Source: Siphonodentalium dalli
Lineage: Eukaryota; Mollusca; Scaphopoda; Gadilida; Siphonodentaliidae
Direction: 5' to 3'
DNA length: 64,000 nucleotides
NCBI GenBank assembly: GCA_032622095.1
Contig: CP136061.1
Coordinates: forward strand, 46,447,797-46,511,796
The notes below the pieces were generated by a model. It worked only from the letters and a program-made list of their open reading frames with translations. It ran no database searches and was not told the DNA's origin. The position numbers and the translations under genes were made by a program. The stretch's first letter is position 1. Each line of letters begins with the position of its first letter. Of the stretch, positions 20,958 to 34,000 are shown piece by piece.

Positions 20958-22295
20958 GTAATTACGTCAGACGAAATAAGTAACGGAAAAACATTGACGG
21001 GCAATGCGTAAAGCACCAGTAAGATTCCAGATAAGCTAGTAATCGATGAGCAACAAAAAACATGAAATACGCCTGTAATAGGGGATCACTGGTAATAGGG
21101 GACATGACTATATATTAAATATCGACCAATGAGAAATAGGGTAACATTTGCTCCTGATTAGTAGCTGTAGATGTCAAGCAATTTTATCACTTCAAAGCTT
21201 ACAAAAGGTTTTTATGGACATTCTGCTGCATTTGAGTCTGACACTGCAATGATCATGTTTTTTTTATAACTTTTGGACGAAGAAAAACAATCGACAATGC
21301 CGTTTATCGCTGCAGTAAGACAGAAATACAACGAATTTTCGGAATCGGAAACCGGAAGATCAACAGCTGATCAAGACAAGATGTCGGCATTTCTGTATAT
21401 TAATTTTAATTTTTATTGTTTTCTGACAAGGTGTCTGTGGTTTTAGTTGCGTTTTATAACTGCTAGCGCAAACAAACTACGTTTACCATTCGTCTCTTGG
21501 TTTTCTAGTTTCTGGGCACGCACAACACGGTTTCAATTTCTTTTGCTCGCCTTCTTTCTTTTCGTTCGGCATGTCAAAAGAAATGAACGCAAAACGTGAT
21601 GAAATTTTTTAAGGTGAAGGTCAAATAAACTTTGTCCTGACCACATGCTAAAATGTTCCCCTCAGAAGTACACATCAATTTTACAGGATAGTGGATGAGG
21701 ATATTAAGAACAAATAATAGACATTACAATGGAGTAAATTAACTTCCATCATAGCTCACCCATAATATAAAATAAGAAAATTAGCTCCAATTATATACCT
21801 TTAAAGAATATACGACAATATCAATATTTCTAAGAAAGAAAAGAAAATCGATTTTTAAAAACGCATTCTGGAGATTTCTGCATCCATGTTTTAGCGACAC
21901 CACGAAATTGAGCAACGCACAAACTTTCCCAAAAGTACCGGTAAATTTGTAAAGAATGGCAGAAGCTGAGGTTAAAGAATCTGGAGACAATGTCCGTTGC
22001 ATTTGAAAAATCGAAGTGTTATTTATTATTTCTCCGTACCGGGGGAGTTTCTGGACATATTGTCGATGGCGTCGTCCGTCTGTCCAGTGTCCGTCCAGAT
22101 ACTTGATTGTCAAATAATATCTAAAACCCAATGCCACTTGATTTTTACTAAATTTTAGAGTTATCCATCGTCATCTGCAATTTAGTGCGACACCTTCGGC
22201 TTGATGAATATTTGCCTGGCCTCCAAAAATTACATATCTTGGGAAATAACAAATTTAACAAGAAATTATGTCATTGGAATCCATGTAAAAAAAGT
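20958..22295. other. No recognised feature
   Basis: A short frame starting ATGCCGTTTATCGCTGCAGT at 21299 has a fair start context and a nearby GTAAGA, but no recognisable product. Confidence 0.4.
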
Positions 22296-23279
22296 GGAAA
22301 CGGGCCCACTCGCCCTGGGCCAGCTCGCCCCAAGGTATAATGTCTTATTTAAGTTGGTTTTCTTTTGTGTCTTTTTGCTTGCTTTCTCACTCTCCCTCCC
22401 TCTGTCTCTCTCTAAGAGTTGTCAGGATAGTTTGGATAGTTGTGATAATTATTTATTCGGATGATAACAATAATAACATAAGAACATATATACATAATAA
22501 TATGAAACAGCAAATTTAGGAGCGTCTGATAGGATTGAGTACCTTTGTGTATAACATATTACGGCTAACATGACGCGGTCGGCGCCTCTGCAAAGCAGGC
22601 CCAGTCCAAACCAGCTAATTGTACACGGCAGTGCGGTTTGATACCCCCGTGTAATTATCGGCTGATAGAATGTGTGTTACATCACTAATTAGTTTATCAC
22701 AAGGATGTATTAACGTGCTATTGAACCTATTTACCAAATGTAAGCATACATTGCCACATTAAACATGTTTCTGAATTTCTTTTAACATGGTTGTAGTAAG
22801 AATTTAAAAAATGTAAATTAATTAAATAAAGCCGATTATTCTCATTTTAGAAACATACATAAAGGATGATAAGCCTTGAGTATGGCGGAAAATATTTATA
22901 TTGCAGGTACCATCATGATACCTTTATTAGGTGATTATGTGCGGTCCGTGCAACGAACCGGACGACAGGCATAATATATATGTATATGATGTCTTTGGGC
23001 TATTCATATTCCACCGACACGGAGAAACGAAACAATTCCTAGGTGCCGCGTTGGTTTAAACATTCAGATTTTTTGTCAGTAAAAACATTCTACAATACGT
23101 TTTACGCCATCATTTTAATGAGAACAGCGCTCCTACATTAGCCGCTGGCGTGTTCTGTCGACATGTATAGGTCCTGGGGTATATCACTGTGACAACGGCA
23201 TTCGAAATGGCGTCATTTTGGGCTTCACGTCAACTGAAAAAACTCAGCAAATCATCCTAGGTGCGATTTAAAACCTCCG

Positions 23280-24035
23280 GATCATTGTCAAGGTCAGGTC
23301 GGGGTCACAATTTAACCCGTCCATGACACTTCCCATAGGTAGCAAGTTTGAGCTCAATCGGTTCGAGTCTATAAAGGACACACACATATATATATAATTT
23401 GTGGGTACCCGTTTCAAGGTGAAGAAGACATAAGAATCACACAACACGCAGTACCTGTCCCTAAAAGAGGTATGATTTAAGGTACATCGGGCGGAAAAAC
23501 TGACCCGATGAAAATGTCCCCCGTTCCTAGGAACGACAGACATACGAATCACACATCACGCATTTTTTTTCACACAACACGCAGTACCCGTTCCTAAAAG
23601 ATGTATGATTGAAAAATTCCCCTGTTCCTAGGAACGACAGACATAAGAATCACACAACACGCATGTTTTGTTTTCCGATGAGTTAATTCTGCATTTTTAA
23701 TCAAGATAAATGCATTTCGCGTTTTTCGTCCGTAGTTTCGTAGGCACATGCGACCGTTTAGCAACTATTTTTCAATTGATCCAGAAACATGCCTATATCA
23801 GCACGTTCGATGACATGGTCGCACGTGAAATTGGACCCGTCCATGTTGCTCCCGGGATCGAAGTAGTCCTACACACAAATTTTAGTCGCATCGGTCAAGG
23901 TCCAGAAACATGCCTATGAGCGAGGTCAGGTTGACACGTTAAATACCAAATCCGAGTCGGATCGGTCGAGCAGTGTGCGAGTCTATAACACACATACATT
24001 CATACACACATACATACAGACAGATATTCCAAAAT
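23280..24035. repeat. Tandem units ending in TCTATAA and a CA/TA microsatellite
   Basis: Two related blocks end in GGTTCGAGTCTATAAAGGAC then (CA)(TA)n at 23379-23398, and GTGCGAGTCTATAACACACA at 23975-24015. Between them about 110-bp units share CGTTCCTAGGAACGACAGAC and AATCACACAACACGCA (23428-23665). No protein is encoded. Confidence 0.7.
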
Positions 24036-24597
24036 GTATAATCGATAGCTACAAGAATTCTATGATAAATAGTTCACGGGCGATCTGATGCATGCATCTT
24101 AGTTTTCTTGTATACTGTATGTGGTCGGCATATGAAAGTGATTATCTATCACACGTTCTGAAGCCATCTCACCCTCTGAAGTGTGAAGTGTGATTAGTCG
24201 ACTGGTTACTGTGTAAACAACCTGCTTCTATTGTTTTGATAGGATAAGAATGGGGACAATAACGGCTAAGGGTTTCCCAAACTCCAGAGATAGTGATATG
24301 AACTCAGAGAATAAGAGAAACTTTAATATCAATAATATGAAAACAGTTCATTTTTGTTATTTATGAATTCGCTGGTTCATCGTTCAAACCAACTAGTGTG
24401 ATATACCGGCTATTATCTTTGCTAACAAACGTGCCTAAAGTAATCTAAATGTCGAAATTGATGGACATAACTCTGAAATATATCATAACTAGCAGGTTAG
24501 CCCGCCACCGGCGGCTTGTCCGAAACATGACATTTTTTTAATATTTGTTTTTAATTTTTAGCTCCACGCGTTTCAATAAGAAAAATTTGTACCCGGT

Positions 24598-24867
24598 AGC
24601 TCCACCCGTTTCCGAGATCTGGTCTGCGCATGCGCGAAGCTGGCGTCGCACGGACTCGGCGACCCGATAAAATTTGTACCCGGCGCAAGATACATTCACA
24701 TAGCAAATTTCAAGTCGATAGCTCCACCCGTTTCCGAGATCTCGTCTGCGCATGCGCTGCACGGGCGTCGCATGGACTCGGCGACCCGATAAAATTTGTA
24801 CCCGGTGCAAGATACATTCACATAGCAAATTTCAGGTCGATAGCTCCACCCGTTTCCGAGATCTGCC
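24598..24867. repeat. 122-bp tandem repeat, 2.2 copies
   Basis: Units start AGCTCCACCCGTTTCCGAGA at 24598, 24720 and 24842. They are GC-richer than the surroundings and contain TCTGCGCATGCGC and GGACTCGGCGACCCG. A degenerate lead-in copy begins at 24560. Confidence 0.92.
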
Positions 24868-24869
24868 TT

Positions 24870-25620
24870 TCTGCATAATATTTCGAGCGATAACATTGCA
24901 TTGAAATGTCAGACTCCCATCGTGAACCTCAACACGAAGTAAACACGTGTTTCGAGCGATAACATTGCATTGAAATGACTCCCATCGTGAACCTCAAGAC
25001 GACGTAAAACACGTGTTGCGTTCTAGGAAATGCACTCAATGCAGATGCTAATAACGTTGACTTCGTATATATATATATAATGACGTTATTAACCCCGGCC
25101 GTGCCGTTTGAGCTGATTTTTATGACTGGGAGAGGAGTACGGGTGCTCGGAGCTTCTGGAAAACGCGTGGACGACATCGTACGTGGTATTTTACCTTTAG
25201 ATAGGAAGTTTGAGCTCAATCTGTCCAGCCGTTCCCGTCCTAATGTACTATTTCGAGCGATAACAATTGTCAGACTCCCATCGTGAACCTCAACACGAAG
25301 TAAACACGTGTTTCGAGCGATAACATTGCATTGAAGTCAGACTCCCATCGTGGACCCCCAAGACGACGTAAACACGTGTTTGTTCCGGTATAACTTTGGA
25401 GACTCTGACTTCATATATATATATAATGACGTTATTAACCCCGGCCATGCCGTTTGAGCTGATTTCGATGACTGGGAGTGGATAAAGGGTGCTCAGAGCT
25501 TCTCGAAAACACATCTACGGCGGTGTCGGTGGGATTTTACACTTACATACGAAATTTGATCTCAATCTGTACACGCGTTTTGGATTCTATGAAGTACACA
25601 CACACATATATATATACACA
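24870..25620. repeat. Higher-order repeat of about 345 bp, two copies
   Basis: Each copy has two short units beginning TTCGAGCGATAACATTGCAT (near 24892, 24950, 25250, 25312). A (TA)n tract and TAATGACGTTATTAACCCCG follow (25078 and 25425), then GTGCTCGGAGCTTCTGGAAA-type sequence. The second copy ends in a CA/TA microsatellite at 25595-25630. Confidence 0.85.
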
Positions 25621-25711
25621 CATATATACGAAGTCTCAAAATATATAGTATAGATATGAACTTAAAAAATTAATATATCAATATATATTAACTTATTTAC
25701 AACTTTAATAC

Positions 25712-25808
25712 AAATGTAACACCCGGGCCAACTCGCCCCTGAAAGCTGGGCCAGCTCGCCCCAAAAACTGCCTGGGGCGAGTGGGCCCTGGGGCGAGTGG
25801 GCCCGGAT
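25712..25808. repeat. GC-rich inverted repeat of GGGCCnACTCGCCCC motifs
   Basis: Two motif copies in one orientation (CCGGGCCAACTCGCCCC, TGGGCCAGCTCGCCCC) face two in the other (TGGGGCGAGTGGGCCC twice). The same doublet occurs at 22301-22335, which is why the 22296-25810 element is proposed. Confidence 0.85.
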
Positions 25809-25810
25809 CC

Positions 25811-26699
25811 TAAAAAAGTATGCCCAAGTAGTGTCACGACCTGCCGGCTGCACTATATAATCAGAACTCTATGTGTTGACTTATATATATATGTGCATCA
25901 AGATTTAATTAACTATAAATATTTATTATAACCAATTATGTACATGAAAGTTGCTTGCTGATGGTAGGGGTGGGGTCTACCTCTGAATTTTCATATTGCA
26001 ACCACATCTTTTACCATTTCATGGCTTCCAACTGTTAGACTGGCCCATGCCCATTCTGGATGAAATTTTAGTTGGGGAAATTTCGAGGGGAAATGTGCGT
26101 GCCAATATAGCGTCGCTTTGGATACAACATATGACGTCACCTAACAGTTTACGTGAACGTGCTTTTACTACCGTAATTTATTAAACTAAAGAAAAGTTTA
26201 TTTAGTGATATGACAAACATTTTAGACATTTACGAGATGAGTCATGTTGTTTTCGCGATGTGGCTAACTATGTGCAGTTTTATGAAATTTCCATCATTTT
26301 CCGAATGGCATAGCAATTTAACCCGAGTCAGGTTGGCAATATTTATAATTTAAGTAAGGCCAAAGAAAAAAGATACTATGTTTCCGCACATCGACCAACC
26401 CTAAAAATAACCGCCGACCCCAATATTTTTATTGATATTTTGAGAAAAAGCCGAACATTTCTATAAAAAAAAAAAAATGATGTTCATTAGTGTGCAAAAG
26501 TAAACACATGTTTTCTAACATATCCCTGTGTAAATAAAGTGACTGAAAAGTGACAGCTGGACCTCAAAAGTTAAAACTCCAAGTGTGGATTGATGGATTG
26601 ATGGGCATGATTTTGCGATTTTAATGTTCTGACAGTGGATCTCAGGCCTGCTTTAAGCCTTATTTGGGAACTATCAACAGACATGGTGGGTGTGTATCG

Positions 26700-26731
<32 letters not shown>

Positions 26732-27425
26732 GGTATATATATATATTTATATATATATAGAGGTTATCACCACACATGGTAGGGTATAGCTGCTCTTTCC
26801 AAAAACCACGCATGCTAGGTTGGATGTACATGTACTGGCTACCTCCAGACAATGGGATGTACTATCCGATGTAGTCATCACAATACAAGTACCGGTGTAA
26901 TGGCGGTATGGGTAAAATTCTCATAAAACATTAGTGACATTAATTTCATACCAAGTAATATAGCCAAAATTATGAAAATGCGGTATGTGAATAACAAATC
27001 ACACACTTAAACATAAACCAAGTTTGATCTTTTATTCAATCTTAATGTATATTTCCAATGTATTGTTCAAGTAATACTTTCCTCACAACATGAGTTGGCA
27101 TATTTTATGTCACTTCGGTCGAGGTAGTTCAATATTTCTGCAGCTAGATCAAAAATAAAAAAATAAAATACAAAAAATAAAAATTCCCTACCCTACCTAC
27201 CCTAATTTTTTCACACTGTTAGCGGAAACATACTATCTTTCTTTTTTTTTGGCCTAATGATTATTGTTTAAAGTATAAACCATGTCGTAAGTTTCGTAAC
27301 AGTCATTGGCCTATCATATATCTTGGATTCAAAATCTTGAAACGGTAACTCAGGCATACAAAGGGGGCACTGGAAGATATATTTAACGTAGTTAAACTTT
27401 TAACAGGACGATTGAAGCCCGTGCC
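25811..27425. other. Intergenic DNA with a (TA)n tract
   Basis: A TATATA-rich tract lies at 26698-26760. I see no genes or element ends in the rest. Confidence 0.5.
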
Positions 27426-27475
27426 ACTTCTGGGGACCTCATTCTGCAAATATCAGACACACTAAATCCAGACTT
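27426..27475. mobile_element. Right-end fragment of the double-hairpin MITE
   Basis: CTGGGGACCTCATTCTGCAA followed by TATCAGACACACTAAATCCAG and ACTTG matches the right terminus of the family. No left part is present. Confidence 0.75.
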
Positions 27476-27810
27476 GTTAACAATATAGATCTGGTATTTA
27501 ATTTAATACTAATCACACACTCATACACCAGCAAGTGACAGATTGCTCTCAGCTGGCAATTACTGTGGGTGTTTATTACAGATGTCAGAGAAGATTAAAT
27601 CTGACATGATGGCAATTAACTCAAGAAGGTGTTGAAATGCTTATTACTGACTGCAAAAGAGAAGTTTTAGGAAAACATTCTGGTTAGGGGTGACATTGGT
27701 GGGGTCTGTATCATGTGTGGGGGGGTGTGTGGTGAGGGGATGATAGAGTTTTAACGAGTCTCAGTGATTGCATTAAAGAGAAATTTGTTAAATCCCCTCA
27801 GCCCCTTTTT

Positions 27811-28344
27811 AGCTCACCTGAGACGAAGTCTCCGGTGGAGCTATAGTCATCACTCCTCGTCCGTCGTCCGTCCGTCTGACCGTCCGTCCGTCCGTCCGTC
27901 AACAATCATCTTCTTCTCCAGTATCATAAGGCCAAATGAGTTCATATTTGGTGTGGATGATCCCTGCTTGACTCAGACTCAGATTTGTTAAAATAAGGTC
28001 ACTGAGTCAAATAGTTGCGAAGCTAGGGCCATAACTCTTTCCCGCCATAGTAATTCTTAAAACAACTTCTTTTCAAGAACAATCAGGCCTATTTAGCTTA
28101 TATTTGGTATGGAAGGTCCTTGAGTGACTGGGGGTCAGATTTGTTCAAATGGGGTCACTGGGTCAAATAGGGGCAGAATCAGGGACATAACTCTCTTCTC
28201 CCTAGTAATTATTAGAATGACTTCTTCTCCAGAATCATCAGGCCGATTTAGCTAATATTTTTGTATGGTGGGTCCTTGTGTGACTGGGGTTCAGATTTGT
28301 TCAAATGGGGTCAGTGTGTCAAATAGGGGCCGTGTCAGGAACAT

Positions 28345-28350
<6 letters not shown>
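27811..28350 (+). mobile_element. Tandem-unit element, AGCTCACC family, 3'-truncated
   Basis: The 5' end follows TTTTT and is a hairpin, AGCTCACCTGAGAC paired with GTCTCCGGTGGAGCT (27811-27842). A CGTCCGTC-rich tract (27858-27898) comes next, then about three degenerate units of ~155 bp (TTCAGATTTGTTCAAATGGG, GGACATAACTCTCTTCTCC). The element breaks at a poly-T tract at 28349. No protein is encoded. Confidence 0.75.

Positions 28351-28380
<30 letters not shown>
28349..28380. repeat. Poly-T tract
   Basis: An uninterrupted run of about 32 T. A run of about 14 C follows at 28561. Confidence 0.95.
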
Positions 28381-28384
<4 letters not shown>

Positions 28385-28786
28385 ATATTGTTAAATTTAA
28401 ATCCTTGCTCAATTCAAAAAACAAATCACAATTCAAAATGAACCAATACAAAAATATTTTTTTCATTTTAACCCCTGATTTTTTGTATTTTTTTAGACAC
28501 AAAACACCCCATTCCACCCCTTTCCCTCCTCACCCCTCTACACCCCTGTCCCAACTACAACCCCCCCCCCCCCCAATCTGCGCCGCCCTGCACCCACTGC
28601 AGTCAAGAAAAAATTAATTAGAAAAACTGACACCTTGTAACATCCATAAAGTATGGTATTAGCCCCAGACAGAAAGAGTTAATAACAGTCATCAATTCAG
28701 ATGTTTAATATCTAGCTGGCTGACAGCTAGGTGTAAACAGTCATGCTCTGTGTGTATCATTAACATATCATATCAAAACAAAATGC

Positions 28787-29213
28787 TGTATGTCTGACAT
28801 TGCAGAATGAGGTCCACAGAGGGTGAATTTAGTGATGCTACTCTGCACAGTAGGCTAGCATCACCAAATACAATCTCCAGGGACCTCATTCTGCTTAGGC
28901 CTCATCTTCAGGGAAGTATACAGGTCTTAAATTGACATTTCTACTTACTTTTTCCCTTCTGTTCAGTTTCTATATTCCCTAATTTGCTGTCAGAAGATAA
29001 AATTGATAATTGAAGTGCACAATGGGTGCACATCACCAATTAACTGGACAACTTCAATCTGTTCCTATGTCTTCCATGGCAGTTGAGGCCTAAGCATAAT
29101 GAGGTCCACAGAGGGTGAATTTGGTGATGCTAGCCCACCTTACAGGATTGCAGCACTAAATTCACCCTTTAGTGACCTCATTCTGCAAAAGTCAGACACT
29201 ATATTCAGGCTTG
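28787..29213. mobile_element. Double-hairpin MITE, copy 4
   Basis: The left hairpin (28803-28895) and right hairpin (29097-29190) flank the family spacer (CTTCTGTTCAGTTTCTATAT). The right end is CACTATATTCAGGCTTG. The extreme left terminus is degraded. Confidence 0.8.
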
Positions 29214-29257
29214 GCTGTTCCACTATTATATTCTTAACCACCACCTATCCAGTTGTA

Positions 29258-30260
29258 CTCATTATACCCTGATTTGCAAAGAAAACTTGGGGGGGGGGTA
29301 TATTGGATTGAATTTGTCTGTCAGTATGTCCTCCCGTCCATCCCTCTGTTGGGATGTTTCCATCCGTCCATCAATTTTGTTCTTCTCCACATACATATTA
29401 AAGACCGAAATGGTTTATATATTTTGACTCACATTCAGATTTGTTCAAATGAGTTCATCAGGTCATATAGGTGAGAAGCCAGGCCCATAACTCTTTCCCT
29501 CCATAGTAATTCTTCAGAAACCATCAGGCCTATTTAGCTTTTGGTATGGAGGGTCCTTTGGTGAGTGGGGTTCAGATTTGTACACTTGAGGTCATTTTTA
29601 GGAAACTTTTGAGGAAAATCAGTTTTCTTCAACTCTTAAAATCTACCGTTTGAAATTTCTAGATGAATAGATCTCATAGATGGGGATTCACATTTGTTCA
29701 AATAAGGGCAGAGATAAGAGATTTAACTCTCAACCACTCACCCTACCTGTAAGTATGCTGTTTGATACTGGTATAATAATATATAGATTCCTATTGATTT
29801 CTAAGCTACCTGGGTGGAGGCAATGAGGCTGTAGATTTGATTTTTCAACCAGTAACAGTCCACATTTTCCTACTTCGGGTTAAACTGTTCGACCGAAATC
29901 GCCACAAATGTTAACAGGTCTATTTTGCTGATATTTAGTATGAAGGGTTCTTTGGTGTCTGGTATTGAAATTTATTCAGATGTGGTCACCAGGTTAAATA
30001 GGGTGGGACCAGGGACATAACTGTATGTCTCTATAGTCATTCTTAAATTGTCTTCTCAAGAGAGGTTGGACTATTTAGCTTACATATAGTATGGATGATC
30101 CTTTAGTGACTGATATTCAGATTTGTTAACATCAGGTCAACCTGTTAAGAAATGACGGGGGCTATGGGGAGTTAACAATTTTGTGTTTAAAAAATCATTG
30201 AAATACCAAATTCATTAAAACATCTTCCTTGGAACTACCTAACTGATTAATCTGACATAC
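29258..30260 (+). mobile_element. Tandem-unit element remnants (ATACCCC-type 5' end plus ~155-bp units)
   Basis: A 5' hairpin-like start ATTATACCCTGATTTGC...GGGGGGTATATTGG (29258-29306) is followed by a CCGTCCATCC-rich tract. Several units then resemble those at 27940-28345 (TTCAGATTTGTTCAAATGAG, GGCCCATAACTCTTTCCCT). It appears to be a composite or decayed copy. Confidence 0.6.
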
Positions 30261-30654
30261 ATGTATGGTGTTTTGGGTCCATGGATAAATGGGCTTCAAA
30301 CATGTCTAAATGGTTTTATAAAAAGGTGCTTGTGAGATTGGAAATTTCCAAAAATTGAGAAAGTTTGAGATGTCGGTTGTGAAATTCCAACCCAAGACTT
30401 GGGAGTCTGGAGCCCGGTCGGGAGGGGACTTGTTGAGCTGGAGGAGGGGGGGTGAACAGTGGGCAATTTCATGGTGGATATTCACCTTGAAATTACCCAC
30501 TGTACACTACTGAAGCCTCTCTAGCCACATATCGTGTTTAGATCTACTTTTTTCAAAGTGCTTATGAAAAGTTCTGACTATTGTGGTCTCCAGAGTCCCA
30601 GTCTCATCAGTCTTTGCAGTCTGGTGAGCGACCCCACAGTCTTTGACTGTCTTG

Positions 30655-30890
30655 TTGACAGGTCTACCCCATTTTAACAAATCTGGATCCTAGTCACCCA
30701 AGTACCCTCCATACAAAATATAAACTAAATAGATCTGATGGTTCCTGAGAAGAAGCTTTATTAAGAATTACTATAAAAAGTACCTGGCTTGGCCCCTATT
30801 TGTCCTGGTGACCCCATTTGAATCTGAATCCCAGTCACATGGGGATCATCGAGAACCAAATATGACTCAATTCACACTTTCGGTTCAGGT
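30655..30890 (-). mobile_element. Inverted fragment of AGCTCACC-family units
   Basis: The reverse complement matches the units at 28020-28345 (GGGTCACCAGGACAAATAGG, TCAGGAACCATCAGATCTAT). Only about 1.5 units are present; the ends are absent. 30261-30654 holds nothing recognised. Confidence 0.6.
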
Positions 30891-30964
30891 GGGTGGGATT
30901 TGAACTCTTGGTTGTGTTATTGCCATTATTTATAAGTAGAAACATTGATAAATTTCTCATTCAG

Positions 30965-31031
30965 TTCGAGGATGAAGCGGAAGAAGAAGATGTGCCTCTG
31001 GAAAAGAAAAAGAAAATATTCTCAAAAGAAT
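30965..31031 (+). CDS. TAF13: TAF13 exon encoding the acidic/lysine-rich N-terminal part
   Basis: Acceptor TTTCTCATTCAG precedes TTC; donor GTAAGAAT follows. It encodes 22 residues ending KIFSKE plus one base (T) of a Leu codon completed by the next exon. The reading frame stays open upstream through the acceptor, but that part is intronic by similarity. Confidence 0.9.
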
Positions 31032-34000
31032 GTAAGAATATAAAGTTATTATACCATGTTATGTACAATAATGAGTATGTGTTTTTCTTGTGCAAGTCCA
31101 GGTTGTGGTGAAAAGTTATATTGGACGAGACACTCAGTGTCGAGTCCAATATGACTTTTCACCACAACCTGGACTCACACAAGAAATACACATACTGTAC
31201 ACAACATTGTATAATGACATTTTTATTATCCATCTGTATGTTTATCCAAATTTTGGGAATAAAACTTTAATGGTTACTTTTGGTATTTGTTGGCACTTAA
31301 TTCTCAATAAAAGCCTGTATTTGATCATCAGAAAGCATGACTTGGAAAACTAAACATGGAAATTATCAATAAAAAAACTCAATGCGGAAGTGAAACGTCT
31401 GCTAAATCCACCAGTGTTGTGCGCGCATCACAATTTCACTGATTCATTTCGCAATAGTTAATTTGTGACGTCACAGATCTAGAGTCCCGATAAAAAGTCA
31501 TATTGCACACTTGGGAGTCCAATATGACATTCGGGAGTCCACATGACTTTTTCCTGGATTATCACATGGCGGATTTGCCCAATCAGAAATAGTGTTAGTT
31601 AAGAGATGGATAATGAACACATAATGTATTCTATGCCTTAATTCTATTTAAATTCTCTCAGTACCATTTTTTTGTCAGTTTTAAATTTGGCACTTTGAAA
31701 TCACGTATCGTGCTGCGCGACTACAAAACCGACAAAAATATGTTCGTAAAATTATTGTATCTGATGACAGTTTCCGTACTTAATCGTTCCTAATGATAAT
31801 TGTGTATATTAATTTGTTCTGCTTGGTGTAAATTTACATCGAGCAGAACAAACTGCTTCATCATTTTGTTGTGACGTGACGATGGGTGTTAAGGCATGAT
31901 AACTCTTAATTCTATGTATTTTAAATTGTTGGGTTGACGTATTTAACTCAGACTGTTTGACCACTCTTCGGTTGTTGATATGGAATATGTGTATTTCTCC
32001 TTAGCATCAAAACATCAAAGATTTTTGCCATAATTCATTCTTTATAGTAAATAATGGTGTTGAGATACGTTGCCCACAAAAAATATAATTGTTTATTCAG
32101 TCATAGTCTTTCCGTAATGTACACACAACTCATTAAAGACATATACCATTGAATAAAACCTTTCTGTTAGTATCCAAACACAATCCCCATTGGAAGAAAG
32201 TAGCAATGAACTAAGATCGTTGAATGTTCCAACCACACCGACTGTAACAGTTCAGAGAACGTAACATTTGAACTACACACAAATGTAAATATTTACTACT
32301 TTACTCGGGACGCTTTATTCGGCATAAACATTACAGCAGTGGTTACACTAGACCCCGAAGCCACGACGAATAGTTTTCATGGCTGGCTCAACCGATTTTC
32401 GTGGCTGGTTAGCTAGCTAAGCCGGCTCAGTCACGACGTTCGTGGCTGACGAAATATGGCGGCTCAGCCGGCTGAGATGTTATCGTTCAGCGTATTTTCG
32501 TTTCCGAAATGTTCCTAATCCCCTGTTACCGGTTATAGACGCCGTTTTTTTTTAGCGTTTGTGGTGAACCCGTAGAATTCCAGACCACACGTAATCTTTT
32601 GATGTTGGGCTTTTCCATTATGGCGAAATTTCACGAAGGACTGGCATGGATATACTATGTAGTTTCCCATCTAATCGGTATAAGTAGTTACATTGGGACT
32701 TCTGTCGACTTCAGACTGCTATCATCACTGCCATCTTGCGATATATGCATGCATCATTGAATGATGAACCCGATAGTAATGATATATAATATTTCAAACT
32801 ATTTTCTATTCTTATGTGTATATATTGACAAATGCCAGTGATGTCTGAGACTGGGTGTGGTCGATATAAACAATTTATATTTTAACCCTTTCAATACCGA
32901 ATGGATGCGCCCATTCAGTTGTATGAAAGCATGCATTGGGATAGTCTATTCCACATTAAGGGGCCATGTGTTCTGATAATATAACAACCATGCCGTGTAC
33001 ATGCGAGTATGCCAATATTAGGCAATGCGGTTTAGTTCTTTGCGATTCACAATACAGTTGTGCTTGACATATAAGCCCATGCACACGGCTCAGCCATTTT
33101 ACAATTCCGGCGGCGGAGATTTTTAAATGTGGCTGGCGTTAGATATAATATGGCTGGCGGCGGCTTGTGGCCAATATGGCTGGCGGCGGCGGCGTGCGAT
33201 GGCGGCTTCGGGCTCTAGGTTACACCAATAATTGTCACTGCATATAATTCGTTTGTAATAATGAAGCTGTTTTCTGACTATTTGGATATCAAATAATTTA
33301 TTTTGGCATGAGTATGTCTTATTCCGTTCGGAACACATCAGCGGAGTGTTTCACATCACTTTAACGTAGCTCTCTTATTAGCTCAAATTTACTTTGTAAA
33401 GTTTGAGCTATTGCCATCGTCCGTGCATGTGTGAGGCATCAACAACACGGACTTTAGGTTGTACCTTTGGTCGGATCATCATGAAATTTGTCATAGCTGT
33501 TGACATTGACATGTAGATGGGAACAACTCATTTTGGGGTCATTCGGGAAAAAAACTTGGCCTCCAGCAGCCTTGGATTTTAAAATTCAATGCATGATCAC
33601 GGGCTACGGGTCGTTCTGTTCGTCTGATCATCATGAAATTTGTCATGGATGTCAATATTGACAGGTAGATGACAAAGAATAATTTTGGGGTCGTTCGGCC
33701 AAAAAACATGGCTGCCGGCAGCCATCTTGGATTTTACTCTTTGCATGACTAATTCGGCCAAAAAACATGGCTGCTAGCAACCATCTTGGAATTCAAAATT
33801 CAATCCATTTGCACAGACTACAGGCTCCACTGTATGTCTGATCATCATGAAATTTGTCATGGATGTTAATATTGACATGTTGATGGGAACGAGTCATTTT
33901 GGGGTCCTTCGGCCAAAAAAACATGGTCGCCAGCAGCCATCTTGGATTTTACTCTTGGCATGACTAAATCCTTTGGCATGGGCTACAGGTCGTACCTTTG

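Larger units (their letters stand above)
22296..25810. mobile_element. Possible 3.5-kb TIR element
   Basis: The left end GGAAACGGGCCCACTCGCCC and right end (inverted) GGATCCGGGCCCACTCGCCC pair over about 17 of 20 positions. They are flanked by TAAAAAAAGT (22286-22295) and TAAAAAAGT (25811-25819), which could be a 9-bp target duplication. Each end carries a tandem GGGCC-n-ACTCGCCCC motif. Inside are several tandem arrays but no transposase. A-rich flanks make the duplication weak evidence. Confidence 0.4.

Noticed and set aside
21299-21430. ORF starting MPFIAAVRQKY as a possible first exon, even of TAF13
   Set aside because: Fair start context and a nearby GTAAGA in phase 0, but the sequence is not acidic like TAF13 N-termini, lies 9.6 kb away and has no recognisable homology.
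22886-22911. ATGGCGGAAAATATTTATAT followed by a GT as TAF13 exon 1
   Set aside because: The splice phase would be 1, which puts a stop in the next exon.
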